Below, piece by piece: positions 33,201 to 45,044 of a stretch of 64,000 bases of DNA. This DNA comes from Ophthalmolycus amberensis. Its lineage: Eukaryota > Chordata > Actinopteri > Perciformes > Zoarcidae. A model generated the notes under the pieces. That model was not told the DNA's origin and did no database searches. It was given only the letters and a program-made list of their open reading frames with translations. The stretch lies in NCBI GenBank assembly GCA_024529925.1, contig JAFEUB010000313.1, positions 455,001 through 519,000 on the forward strand, read 5' to 3'. The first letter of the stretch is position 1; each line of letters opens with the position of its first letter. A program made the translations under genes and the position numbers.

Positions 33201-36200
33201 TGTCCCAGAGACCTCTGTTAATGTCAAGGAGACCTCTGTTAATGTCCCAGAGACCTCTGTTAATGTCCTGGAGACCTCTGTTAATGTCCCAGAGACCTCT
33301 GTTAATGTCAAGGAGACCTCTGTTAATGTCCCGGAGACCTCTGATAATGTTCAGGAGACCTCTGTTAATGTCCCAGAGACCTCTGTTAATGTCCCGGAGA
33401 CCTCTGTTAATGTCCTGGAGACCTCTGTTAATGTCAAGGAGACCTCTGTTAATGTCCTGGAGACCTCTGTTAATGTCAAGGAGACCTCTGTTAATGTCAA
33501 GGAGACCTCTGTTAATGTCAAGGAGACCTCTGTTAATGTCAAGGAGACCTCTGTTAATGTCAAGGAGACCTCTGTTAATGTCAAGGAGACCTCTGTTAAT
33601 GTCAAGGAGACCTCTGTTAATGTCAAGGAGACCTCTGTTAATGTCCTGGAGACCTCTGTTAATGTCAAGGAGACCTCTGTTAATGTCCTGGAGACCTCTG
33701 TTAATGTCAAGAGACCTCTGTTAATGTCAAGAGACCTCTGTTAATGTCAAGGAGACCTCTGTTAATGTCAAGAGACCTCTGTTAATGTCCCGGAGACCTC
33801 TGATAATGTCAAGGAGACCTCTGTTAATGTCAAGGAGACCTCTGTTAATGTCAAGGAGACCTCTGTTAATGTCAAGGAGACCTCTGATAATGTCAAGGAG
33901 ACCTCTGATAATGTCAAGGAGACCTCTGTTAATGTCCTGGAGACCTCTGATAATGTCAAGGAGACCTCTGATAATGTCAAGGAGACCTCTGTTAATGTCA
34001 AGGAGACCTCTGATAATGTCCTGGAGACCTCTGTTAATGTCCCGGAGACCTCTGATAATGTTCTGGAGACCTCTGTTAATGTCCCGGAGACCTCTGTTAA
34101 TGTCCTGGAGACCTCTGTTAATGTCCCGGAGACCTCTGATAATGTTCAGGAGACCTCTGTTAATGTCCCAGAGACCTCTGTTAATGTCAAGGAGACCTCT
34201 GTTAATGTCCCAGAGACCTCTGTTAATGTCAAGGAGACCTCTGTTAATGTCCCAGAGACCTCTGTTAATGTCCCGGAGACCTCTGTTAATGTCCCAGAGA
34301 CCTCTGTTAATGTCAAGGAGACCTCTGTTAATGTCCCAGAGACCTCTGTTAATGTCAAGGAGACCTCTGTTAATGTCCCAGAGACCTCTGTTAATGTCAA
34401 GGAGACCTCTGTTAATGTCCCAGAGACCTCTGTTAATGTCCCAGAGACCTCTGTTAATGTCAAGGAGACCTCTGTTAATGTCCCGGAGACCTCTGATAAT
34501 GTTCAGGAGACCTCTGTTAATGTCCCAGAGACCTCTGTTAATGTCCCGGAGACCTCTGTTAATGACCTGGAGACCTCTGTTAATGTCAAGGAGACCTCTG
34601 TTAATGTCCTGGAGACTTCTGTTAATGTCAAGGAGACCTCTGTTAATGTCCTGGAGACCTCTGTTAATGTCAAGGAGACCTCTGTTAATGTCAAGGAGAC
34701 CTCTGTTAATGTCAAGGCGACCTCTGTTAATGTCAAGGAGACCTCTGTTAATGTCCTGGAGACCTCTGTTAATGTCAAGGAGACCTCTGTTAATGTCCTG
34801 GAGACCTCTGTTAATGTCAAGGAGACCTCTGTTAATGTCCTGGAGACCTCTGTTAATGTCCCGGAGACCTCTGATAATGTCAAGGAGACCTCTGTTAATG
34901 TCCCAGAGACCTCTGTTAATGTTCCGGAGACCTCTGTTAATGTCCCAGAGACCTCTGTTAATGTCCCGGAGACCTCTGTTAATGTCCTGGAGACCTCTGT
35001 TAATGTCCCAGAGACCTCTGTTAATGTCCCGGAGACCTCTGTTAATGTCCAGGAGACCTCTGTTAATGTCCCAGAGACCTCTGTTAATGTCCCGGAGACC
35101 TCTGATAATGTCCTGGAGACCTCTGATAATGTCAAGGAGACCTCTGTTAATGTTCAGGAGACCTCTGATAATGTCCTGGAGACCTCTGATAATGTCAAGG
35201 AGACCTCTGTTAATGTCAAGGAGACCTCTGTTAATGTCAAGGAGACCTCTGTTAATGTCAAGGAGACCTCTGATAATGTCCTGGAGACCTCTGTTAATGT
35301 CAAGGAGACCTCTGTTAATGTCCAGGAGACCTCTGTTAATGTCCTGGAGACCTCTGTTAATGTCCCGGAGACCTCTGTTAATGTCCCGGAGACCTCTGTT
35401 AATGTTCAGGAGACCTCTGATAATGTCCTGGAGACCTCTGATAATGTCAAGGAGACCTCTGTTAATGTCCTGGAGACCTCTGTTAATGTCCCAGAGACCT
35501 CTGTTAATGTCCCGGAGACCTCTGTTAATGTTCAGGAGACCTCTGATAATGTCAAGGAGACCTCTGTTAATGTCAAGGAGACCTCTGTTAATGTCAAGGA
35601 GACCTCTGTTAATGTCAAGGAGACCTCTGATAATGTCCTGGAGACCTCTGTTAATGTCAAGGAGACCTCTGTTAATGTCCAGGAGACCTCTGTTAATGTC
35701 CAGGAGACCTCTGTTAATGTCCAGGAGACCTCTGTTAATGTCAAGGAGACCTCTGTTAATGTCCCGGAGACCTCTGTTAATGTCAAGGAGACCTCTGTTA
35801 ATGTCCAGGAGACCTCTGTTAATGTCCAGGAGACCTCTGTTAATGTCAAGGAGACCTCTGTTAATGTCCCGGAGACCTCTGTTAATGTCAAGGAGACCTC
35901 TGTTAATGTCCAGGAGACCTCTGTTAATGTCAAGGAGACCTCTGTTAATGTCCAGGAGACCTCTGTTAATGTCAAGGAGACCTCTGTTAATGTCCTGGAG
36001 ACCTCTGTTAATGTCAAGGAGACCTCTGTTAATGTCCTGGAGACCTCTGTTAATGTCCCGGAGACCTCTGATAATGTCCCAGAGACCTCTGTTAATGTCA
36101 AGGAGACCTCTGTTAATGTCCCGGAGACCTCTGATAATGTTCAGGAGACCTCTGTTAATGTCCCAGAGACCTCTGTTAATGTCCCGGAGACCTCTGTTAA

Positions 36201-38067
36201 TGACCTGGAGACCTCTGTTAATGTCAAGGAGACCTCTGTTAATGTCCTGGAGACCTCTGTTAATGTCAAGGAGACCTCTGTTAATGTCCTGGAGACCTCT
36301 GTTAATGTCAAGGAGACCTCTGTTAATGTCAAGGAGACCTCTGTTAATGTCAAGGAGACCTCTGTTAATGTCAAGGAGACCTCTGTTAATGTCCTGGAGA
36401 CCTCTGTTAATGTCAAGGAGACCTCTGTTAATGTCCTGGAGACCTCTGTTAATGTCAAGGAGACCTCTGTTAATGTCCTGGAGACCTCTGTTAATGTCAA
36501 GGAGACCTCTGTTAATGTCCCGGAGACCTCTGATAATGTCAAGGAGACCTCTGTTAATGTCCCAGAGACCTCTGTTAATGTCCCGGAGACCTCTGTTAAT
36601 GTCCCAGAGACCTCTGTTAATGTCCCGGAGACCTCTGTTAATGTCCTGGAGACCTCTGTTAATGTCCCAGAGACCTCTGTTAATGTCCCGGAGACCTCTG
36701 TTAATGTCCAGGAGACCTCTGTTAATGTCCCAGAGACCTCTGTTAATGTCCCGGAGACCTCTGATAATGTCCTGGAGACCTCTGATAATGTCAAGGAGAC
36801 CTCTGTTAATGTTCAGGAGACCTCTGATAATGTCCTGGAGACCTCTGATAATGTCAAGGAGACCTCTGTTAATGTCAAGGAGACCTCTGTTAATGTCAAG
36901 GAGACCTCTGTTAATGTCAAGGAGACCTCTGATAATGTCCTGGAGACCTCTGTTAATGTCAAGGAGACCTCTGTTAATGTCCAGGAGACCTCTGTTAATG
37001 TCCTGGAGACCTCTGTTAATGTCCCAGAGACCTCTGTTAATGTCCCGGAGACCTCTGTTAATGTTCAGGAGACCTCTGATAATGTCCTGGAGACCTCTGA
37101 TAATGTCAAGGAGACCTCTGTTAATGTCAAGGAGACCTCTGTTAATGTCAAGGAGACCTCTGTTAATGTCAAGGAGACCTCTGATAATGTCCTGGAGACC
37201 TCTGTTAATGTCAAGGAGACCTCTGTTAATGTCCTGGAGACCTCTGTTAATGTCCCAGAGACCTCTGTTAATGTCCCGGAGACCTCTGTTAATGTTCAGG
37301 AGACCTCTGATAATGTCCTGGAGACCTCTGATAATGTCAAGGAGACCTCTGTTAATGTCAAGGAGACCTCTGTTAATGTCAAGGAGACCTCTGTTAATGT
37401 CAAGGAGACCTCTGATAATGTCCTGGAGACCTCTGTTAATGTCAAGGAGAGCTCTGTTAATGTCCAGGAGACCTCTGTTAATGTCAAGGAGACCTCTGTT
37501 AATGTCCAGGAGACCTCTGTTAATGTCCAGGAGACCTCTGATAATGTCCAGGAGACCTCTGTTAATGTCAAGGAGACCTCTGTTAATGTCCCGGAGACCT
37601 CTGTTAATGTCAAGGAGACCTCTGTTAATGTCAAGGAGACCTCTGTTAATGTCCCGGAGACCTCTGTTAATGTCAAGGAGACCTCTGTTAATGTCCAGGA
37701 GACCTCTGTTAATGTCAAGGAGACCTCTGTTAATGTCCAGGAGACCTCTGTTAATGTCAAGGAGACCTCTGTTAATGTCCAGGAGACCTCTGTTAATGTC
37801 CAGGAGACCTCTGTTAATGTCAAGGAGACCTCTGTTAATGTCCAGGAGACCTCTGTTAATGTCAAGGAGACCTCTGTTAATGTCCAGGAGACCTCTGTTA
37901 ATGTCCCGGAGACCTCTGTTAATGTCCAGAGACCTCTGTTAATGTCCAGAGACCTCTGTTAATGTCAAGGAGACCTCTGTTAATGTCCAGAGACCTCTGT
38001 TAATGTCCCGGAGACCTCTGTTAATGTCCCGGAGACCTCTGTTAATGTCCAGAGACCTCTGTTAATG
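30283..38067. repeat. 21-bp minisatellite, ~370 copies, 7.8 kb
   Basis: Unit is GAGACCTCTGTTAATGTC plus three variable bases (AAG, CAG, CTG, CCG or CCA), with GTTAAT or GATAAT inside. Large internal duplication: the series near 34503-35135 recurs at 36141-36794, offset 1659 bp (79 units). Shorter recurring blocks of about 231 bp (11 units) occur at 36800-37500. Units of 20 bp (GTCAAGAGACC, GTCCAGAGACC) at 33711-33780 and 37927-38055 shift the phase and end the long open frames. Those frames (up to 1385 codons of a seven-residue repeat) are by-products of the unit length. Confidence 0.97.
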
Positions 38068-38474
38068 AACTCAAGACTTGAAGATGACTTGTTGTAATTT
38101 ACATCCAAACCATGTTTTTACGAAACTAAGTAGTTTTGTTCCGTTTTTGTTATTGTTGTTGTTTATCCACAACGTGAGGAAGAGAGAGAGGAACGCACAA
38201 GTGGAACGGAAAATACTCACAAAAATATTTCGTAATTTTGTACATTTCAACATGACGGATTGTAGGAGACAGGCTGCTCAATGCTCGATTAAGGATTAAG
38301 GGCGACGTGTAGTCTGAGGTGTGCTCACCTTTGACCTTTCCTCTGGTGCAGAAATCGAATGACTTATGAGAAATAAGAATGACAAATCCATGTTTTCTTT
38401 CATGCATTCAACCATTTTGTTTCCTGCCGTAATGTAAAACATTGTTTCACCGTCACACAAACCCTCCAGAGATC
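38068..38474. other. Intergenic, nothing recognised
   Basis: No gene or repeat recognised between the 21-bp array and the 30-bp array. Confidence 0.4.
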
Positions 38475-38490
38475 CTGCAGCTGAGCTCAC

Positions 38491-38703
38491 AGCTCACATC
38501 GACTCCCTCAGAGACCAACCAGCTCACATCGACTCCCTCAGAGACCAACCAGCTCACATCTACTCCCTCAGAGACCAACCAGCTCACATCTACTCCCTCA
38601 GAGACCGAGCAGCTCACATCGACTCCCTCAGAGACCAACCAGCTCACATCTACTCCCTCAGAGACCAACCAGCTCACATCTACTCCCTCAGAGACCGAGC
38701 AGA
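38491..38703. repeat. 30-bp tandem repeat, ~7 copies
   Basis: Unit AGCTCACATCGACTCCCTCA followed by GAGACCAACC. Copies vary between ATCGACT and ATCTACT and between CAACC and CGAGC. Confidence 0.95.
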
Positions 38704-39022
38704 CGAGTCGACACAGCATTTATTCACAGCCAAAACAAAAAATACTCATTTCACCCACACGGCTGCATCGTCACTGTAAAACCAACAAGAAATAATAACA
38801 ATCAGCAACAGGAGTCGTTGCTCTCAGAGAAGAGACGCGATCAGAAGGTGTTGATGTAAGAAGGAGCTGACGGGGAGCAGAGATCCGAGCGGCTAAAAAT
38901 ACTCAAACCACCGAATCTGAAGTCTACTCGAGTACGAATTAGACGTCACTTTCACCATGGCAACCGCCTCCTTCCTGACGACTATGCTCCTCAGTTGACC
39001 ACAGAGTCCTCCGCCATCTGGG

Positions 39023-39088
39023 AACACACACGCACACACACACACACACGCGCACGCACACACACACACAAACACACACACACACACA
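39023..39088. repeat. (AC)n microsatellite with CG interruptions
   Basis: AC dinucleotides interrupted by CGC and AAC steps. Confidence 0.9.
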
Positions 39089-39089
39089 G

Positions 39090-40330
39090 ACTGCTGCACA
39101 TTACTGCATGCATGCGTTAACGTGCCTCACAAACCAGCACCGAGAAGCAGACACACAACTCACGACTGTGTGCAAACAGCAACAAAGCTGCGTTCTACAA
39201 ACTCTACAAACACGTCCTTTGTACCTCCATGTAAGAAGAAATACACTGAAACTTGATGAAATGTCAGAGTTCGTCCTCCTTCATCTACCCGACTTCATGA
39301 AGAACTAGTTGTGTTACGTCACACGACAAAGAAGCGTGAATTATAAATAGTAAACCTTCAATTGAAAGGCAACATAAGGTATATTTGCATGTATTTAATT
39401 TCGAAACATACATCGTATGATGAAGTAAAACCTGTTTGATGGTAAAATAAAGTGTCCGTTACCTCGTGTGTCATTTCTGCTCTTCTGTTTTGTTGATATT
39501 TGCAACGAGGCTGCACTGATGTGACTTCAGTTGTGTGTTCTGTCCCAGATGTTCACTCTTCACACATTCAGGAACATTTCCATCTCGCACCCTCCCAAAT
39601 GAATGAAAACCTACACATGTAGTGTATGAGATCTGTTTTCTCTCTTCACTGCTGTCACCATCATATTACTTTAATTATTGTTATTATAACACCCCGCACT
39701 TGCAAAATAGCATTCTTATAATAAATGTTACAATGTCATGAAAACTACATCAACATCCGCTGAATCCCACCGAACACCGAACACACATCCAGAGACCCGG
39801 AGACCCGGAGAGGGGAGTCTGTTTGTAGTTGTTCACGCTGGGTGCCCTTTCTGTTCACTGCCCATCCCCTCCGTGCATGATAGAAGGGGGGGGGCTGACA
39901 AACGGCCTGACAAACCCCCCCCCCCCCCCGGAGACTGAGTGCCCTACATTCACCCATCGAACCCCACCGTTACATAAAAAACACACAAGCCGGCTTGCTG
40001 CCTGTTGCTAGGCAACAAGCTCCGCAGCCCCGTCGTCGTGGCGTCTCGCTGCACCTGAAAGAGCTCAAATGGGTCAGCGAGGACAAAAGAACAGAGACGG
40101 AGGACCACGCTAACGGAGGAGGCCATTGAAGCTCGTCCCTGTGAGTGTGCAGGTCTGCAGCCTCAGCATCACGAGCGTAACGAGAAGAGGTTCTGTGCAG
40201 AACAGCAACGGGTTCTAGACGAGTGGAGCCGACGCTGAAGCGTCTTAAACCTCAAACAGATCTCTGCCTCTGAATTACTAACGACTCCCCTCGTCAGCTT
40301 GATTTCAACGTTTTGTACGATTCACTATCT
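39090..40330. other. Intergenic with G/C homopolymers and an RFX-type motif
   Basis: Contains a G run (about 39887-39895) and a C17 run (about 39915-39929) that can pair, and the X-box-like palindrome at 40005. No gene recognised. Confidence 0.4.
40005..40017. promoter_or_regulatory. RFX X-box-like palindrome GTTGCTAGGCAAC
   Basis: Matches the X-box pattern GTNRCC-N(0-3)-RGYAAC on both arms apart from one base. It is followed by a CG-rich 60-bp stretch. A second such motif lies at 41671. Confidence 0.4.
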
Positions 40331-40335
40331 CATGC

Positions 40336-40707
40336 ACAGCTCTGTGATGAACTCTGTGATGAACTCTGTGATGAACTCTGTGATGAACTCTGTGATGAAC
40401 TCTGTGATGAACTCTCTGTGATGAACTCTGTGATGAACTCTCTGTGATGAGCTCTCTGTGATGAACTCTGTGATGAACTCTGTGATGAACTCTCTGTGAT
40501 GAACTCTCTGTGATGAACTCTGTGATGAACTCTGTGATGAACTCTGTGATGAACTCTGTGATGAACTCTGTGATGAACTCTCTGTGATGAACTCTCTGTG
40601 ATGAACTCTGTGATGAACTCTGTGATGAACTCTGTGATGAACTCTCTGATGAACTCTGTGATGAACTCTGTGATGAACTCTCTGATGAACTCTCTGATGA
40701 ACTCTGA
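40336..40707. repeat. 12-bp tandem repeat TGTGATGAACTC with TC insertions
   Basis: About 30 units of TGTGATGAACTC, some with an extra TC or TG step (CTCTCTGTGATGAAC). The open frame on - is an artefact. Confidence 0.95.
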
Positions 40708-41051
40708 GGAGACAGAAGTTGGAAAACTTAAGAAAGTATCAACCAGGCGTTTATAACAGCAACATCTCAGACCAAGAGTGCGTCTGCGAGATGGTTCCAT
40801 GCAGAGTTGAACTATAAGCTGGATCCAGACCCCCCGCGACCCTCAGCAGTTAAGATAAAGAATGGATGAGTTTAAGTGTTTTAATAAGGTCTGTAATGAT
40901 CCTTTTGTTGAATATATCACAAACAGTAGTTCTGTTTAGAACAACTAGAAATCTATTTGCAACATTTTTTTAAGTATCTTGAGTAAACGGGTTCAACATC
41001 AGAATGTAAACACCACGTAAAGTCACGTTACTGTCTCGGTATTTCCCATTC

Positions 41052-41274
41052 AGCTAAATGAACATCATGCTGTAGTGAAGAAGACTTGAAACTAGAGATT
41101 GAGACCATAAACTCATGTTTACAATGTTTACTGAGGTAATAAATCAAGAGAGAAGTAGAGTCATTTTCTCATAGACTTCTATACAACCAGAGGAGTCGCC
41201 CCCTGGTGGACATTAGAGAGAATGCAGCTTTAACACATGAAGACTTCACTCTTCAGGAGGATGCCGCCTGGTTT
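41052..41274 (-). mobile_element. Dispersed repeat family copy D
   Basis: Core only: AATGAACATCATGCTGTAGT to GGATGCCGCCTGG, with the 14-mer complement TCGCCCCCTGGTGG at 41196-41209. Confidence 0.88.
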
Positions 41275-41670
41275 TAACGAACGGCTTCAAACTGAAAAGT
41301 TGAGAAGAATCCCGTCATGTGAGGTTGACTGTCATTAATAAAGCTGACTCATCATCTCCAGAGCCAACACAATACAGATGAACATCCAGGAGGAAGCTTA
41401 ATTATCTGCTGTAAATAAGTAAGATATACTGAAGCTCCTCGACATAATAAGAGCTCCGTCTGTCACTCCTCCACCGTCAGCTTCCTCTGTTATCAGTTCA
41501 CTCCTGAAAGTTCACATCCGCTCATAAAAAACTCAGATCTCACATTCAAACTCCAGTTTTCAACAAGCAGCGCAGAAGAAGAAAGATCAAACATGTGTTC
41601 TCTTTTAATCAGAACGCAGTGAGCCGGTCCGTCGGTTCTCTGTTCCTCAGACACACAACCTTCTGCTGTT

Positions 41671-41683
41671 GTTGCTTAGCAAC
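41671..41683. promoter_or_regulatory. RFX X-box-like palindrome GTTGCTTAGCAAC
   Basis: Perfect palindrome around one base (GTTGCT/AGCAAC), fitting the X-box consensus. It lies 1.65 kb from the motif at 40005. Confidence 0.4.
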
Positions 41684-42044
41684 TATTACACCCGTGAACA
41701 TATAATGAGTGGAAGTGGGAAGACGCCGTCGTCTTTGTGCCTCCTGCAACGAGGCCGCCGAAAATAACTCCGCCGAGGTGTTAATATCAAAACCTCAACC
41801 GGTGTTTGGTCACTGTGACGGAGGCAAAGGTGGGGCTTTTATTGTGAAACAAAAGAGCAGCTACACTCAGCGGTACAACAATAAAGTGTTCTTTCCTCCG
41901 AGTCAAACTTTTTACATATTCCTGGTTTCTAATGTTCCTTTTCAGTAAGACACCGGCAATGCAGCTACGTAGATTATTTTAGAAAACATGCTTCATGCTC
42001 TGAGATCTCGTGTGCTAACGGTATTTCAAACCTCAAATCATAAC

Positions 42045-42260
42045 TTACGTGCAGGACAGTGAAACGAGAAGAGTCCGTGAAGAGGACGTGTAGATATAAA
42101 CGGTTCATTCTAAGGGAAGGAAAACAGCATTCTTATTTTGTGTGTGAGGTTTAGTGACATCTAGTGGCGAAGTTGCAGATTGCAACCAGCTAAACGCTCC
42201 TCTGCTCACTCCTTCCTCTCCGAGCGTGTCGGAGAACTACGGTGGCCCTTTAGGTACAGA
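42045..42260. mobile_element. Fragment of a teleost interspersed repeat (first piece)
   Basis: Contains GTGACATCTAGTGGCGAAGT followed by TGCAGATTGCAACCAGC, and GTAGATATAAACGGTTCATT. I recall this phrase group as a common percomorph repeat. Type and family are not known to me. Confidence 0.35.
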
Positions 42261-42569
42261 AAGGTATATTTAGGATTTCATTACAAGGAGCTACTCTGAT
42301 CAATACTCTGCTATTTTTCATGACTAAATCATTTTAAAAACAATTACATTCAGAACAGGATTAGAAGTTATATATCATTTAGATAAAACTAAATATTGTT
42401 TCTAGAGCAGCGACAATTGTGTTTGCAACACAAACGTCACTTAATAAAGTCATTAATATCTCACTGGAATCAAATAAATAACATTCCTGAGTGGAGTTTA
42501 TAAATGATAATGATCAACAATAAAGATGGATAAATATAGTGTGAGTCATGTCATGTGTCCTCCTGTCTG

Positions 42570-42805
42570 CTTTGTCTCAGCCAGCGGAGGAATGTACAGA
42601 ATGCAGCTTCAGCGTCGGCTTCACTCGGCAGAACCGGAGGCCATCTGCTGAGACATGGCGGACTCCGTGGAAGACGACTCGCTCCCGATGTAGACGTACA
42701 CTCCTGTTTCTAAGATCAATAAAACATTCGACTCTTAGTTTCAGGTAATTAATCACCAATAAAAACATCATTTCCCCCTAAATGCCTCGCACTGTTCCTT
42801 TAATT
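42570..42805. mobile_element. Fragment of the same teleost interspersed repeat (second piece)
   Basis: ACATGGCGGACTCCGTGGAA, then a CGATGTAGACGTACACTCC block parallel to that at 42090, then TTTCAGGTAATTAATCACC and CCCCCTAAAT...CACTGTTCC. It belongs with the piece at 42045 but in a different segment order. Confidence 0.35.
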
Positions 42806-43003
42806 TATTATTGTGTTCCCCCCCCCAAACATAGACATTTTGAAATCCGGCAGTATTGCTGCCGGGACAGAGAGCTGCAGATCTGCACCCAGCTGGCCTC
42901 CGCTCCTCAAGTCTCCGTCAAACTGCGGAACTTCTCCCTAAAAGGCTAAATGTTTGCTTTTGCTGAAGAAAAATCTCGGACTTTTTTTTCCCATTTATTA
43001 TGT

Positions 43004-43190
43004 CCAGACTGTAGACTGTTCATAAGAAGTGGACGTAGACATCGTTACAGAACCCGTCGGTTTGTTGACAGACGTTTTGAAGCCTTGAGTTCGGCGATTT
43101 GGCCGTCGCCATCTTGGATTTTTGCAACCAGTGAACAGGAAGTGACCATATTTGGACTGAGGAGGAGTGACGTAGAGACGCTGTTGAGAC
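43004..43190 (-). mobile_element. Dispersed repeat family, partial copy abutting copy E
   Basis: Contains ATAAGAAGTGGACGTAG, GAAGCCTTGAGTTCGG, GCCATCTTG and CAGTGAACAGGAAGTGACCA, the same middle segment that recurs within copy E at about 43545-43690. So two partial copies lie side by side or one is nested. Confidence 0.75.
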
Positions 43191-43194
43191 CTGA

Positions 43195-44003
43195 AATGAT
43201 CATAAAATATCTACGTGTAAAAGCATTTTTAAAAAACACCTCTAAGGTGTTCAAAGACTCTGGTTACTTAGAACCGATGACGTCATCGCCCCACTGCGTG
43301 CCTGCTCTTCTCAGAGTCTTCCAGACCACGAGGACGTCTGAATCATTTCGTAACACAAAACTCACAATCCAGATGTTCTCGTGTTTTTATCTCCTCATAT
43401 TGCAAAGTGACGCTGAGCAGCAACTCCACCTCGTCCTTCGTCCACATGGGAGTCTATTGTCAAGTTTTAGCCATGGCACCAAATATCGAATTCTTAGAAA
43501 TGATTAGCTTTTGCTTGACTGTCTGTTAACAGACATATACCGTAAATAAGAAGTGGACGTAGTCGTCGTGACGTTACCCGTTGGATCGTGGACTGATGTT
43601 ATGAAGCCTTGAGTTCGGTATTTATGTCGTCGCCATCTTGTTTTTTTGCAACCAGTGAACAGGAAGTGACCATATCTGGACTGAGGAGGAGTGATGTAGA
43701 GACCTGTCAATCACTGTGTAGCCCCGCCCTAAAGCATCCCCTGCTTTATGGTCTGTGTGACTCTAAATGGACCATAATGTACTAAATGAACATCATGCTG
43801 TATTGAAGAAGACTAGAAACTAGAGATTGAGACCATAAACTCATGTTTACAATGTTTACTGAGGTAATAAATCAAGAGAGAAGTAGAGTCATTTTCTCAT
43901 AGACTTCTATACAACCAGAGGAGTCGCCCCCTGGTGGACACTGGAGAGAATGCAGCTTCAACACATGAAGCTCTGCAGGACCAGAGGTTGCCGCCTGGTT
44001 CAA
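43195..44003 (-). mobile_element. Dispersed repeat family copy E (long form)
   Basis: Matches copy C over its whole length with few differences. It carries the 14-mer complement at 43924-43937 and ends in GGTTGCCGCCTGGTT, the outer end of the family. Confidence 0.88.
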
Positions 44004-44065
44004 ACATTACTGAAGACTACAGTCACTACAGCAATTAACAAAAGTGACAAAGGAAGATGTGCTTC

Positions 44066-44363
44066 AGGCTGCACAGTGTTAGTGGATAACACTGTCGCCT
44101 CACAGGAAGAGGGGCCGGGGTTCAATTCCCGAGCTGAACGACTTTCCTGTATGTGGAGTTTGCCTGATCTTTTCACCGGGTTTCATTGGCTTCCTCCCAC
44201 AATCCAAATACATGCAGCTTAGGTTACCTGAGGACTCCTGTAGGTCTCTATGTATCAGCACTGCCATAGTCTGGCAACCTGTCCAGGGTGAACGCTGCTT
44301 TCGCCCAATGTCAGCTGGGAATGACTCGAGCGCCCCGTCCTCAGATGACCGGCGGTATGTGAG
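44066..44363 (+). mobile_element. SINE-like element with tRNA-like head
   Basis: TGTTAGTGGATAACACTGTC and GGGGTTCAATTCCCG resemble pol III A and B boxes. They are followed by TGTGGAGTTTGCCTGATC, TTCCTCCCACAATCC, CAACCTGTCCAGGGTG and GCCCAATGTCAGCTGGGA, phrases I know from widespread fish retroelement copies. Diverged and surely inactive. Confidence 0.5.
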
Positions 44364-45044
44364 GTACCTGTAGACGTGTGTCTGTCCACAGTCACGTCTC
44401 TGCGTTGTGTAGCTGTGCTGGACCTCCCGCACCACTGAGTGCTGCTCAGCTGAGCTGTGCTTTCGAATCCAAACTGCTCTCAGCTCTCCGGGGCGAAGGG
44501 CTGAGCGAGTCGATTGCTCTCTTAAGTGGAGACAAATTGAAGCTCGTTGAGGCGACCGAGCCAAAAATGAATGCTTTCTCTTTCTCCCTCTCTCGCTCGC
44601 TCGTTCTACAAATGTTGTGATGGCCGTCCTCAGCAGGGAGATGAAGAGCAGACAGGAACACACACACAGCAGTCTGAGACGTTCATCTGTGAACTCAAGA
44701 CATTCAGAAGAACAGACATCAACTTCATCCAGCAGTAATTCAGACAGACAGACAGATGTCACCATGAAACTTCCCCGGTTGATTAACTTACTTACATTAA
44801 GACAATTAGGTTTTCTGAAAATGTTATGTTTAAATATGCAAATGAGGCATTATGTAATGTAACTTATGGTGAATTGAATGAATGAAGTAAACAAACAAAG
44901 TAGTAAAATAAATGTTTTCCCCGACGGCTCTACAACCGTCCTCTGTCTCCCCTACCTGATGGAGGAAATAATTGATATCTTCTGGGTCCAGGCTACAGGG
45001 CTAATGATACCAATGACTCTCTCCAGGAAAAGTCGGGGCCCTGT

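Noticed and set aside
30246..37942. Open frames of 1140-1385 codons with a seven-residue repeat
   Set aside because: By-products of the 21-bp minisatellite, present in two + frames and on -, with ends set by 20-bp units. No promoter-linked start or similarity to a known repeat protein.
38491..38703. Regular 30-bp array as a possible CRISPR
   Set aside because: Units are contiguous with no unique spacers, and the genome is vertebrate.
40330..40800. 156-codon - strand frame rich in FITE/SSQ repeats
   Set aside because: Translation of the 12-bp TGTGATGAACTC tandem repeat.
44068..44130. tRNA gene
   Set aside because: A/B-box-like motifs lie in a SINE-like element; no cloverleaf with acceptor stem is evident.
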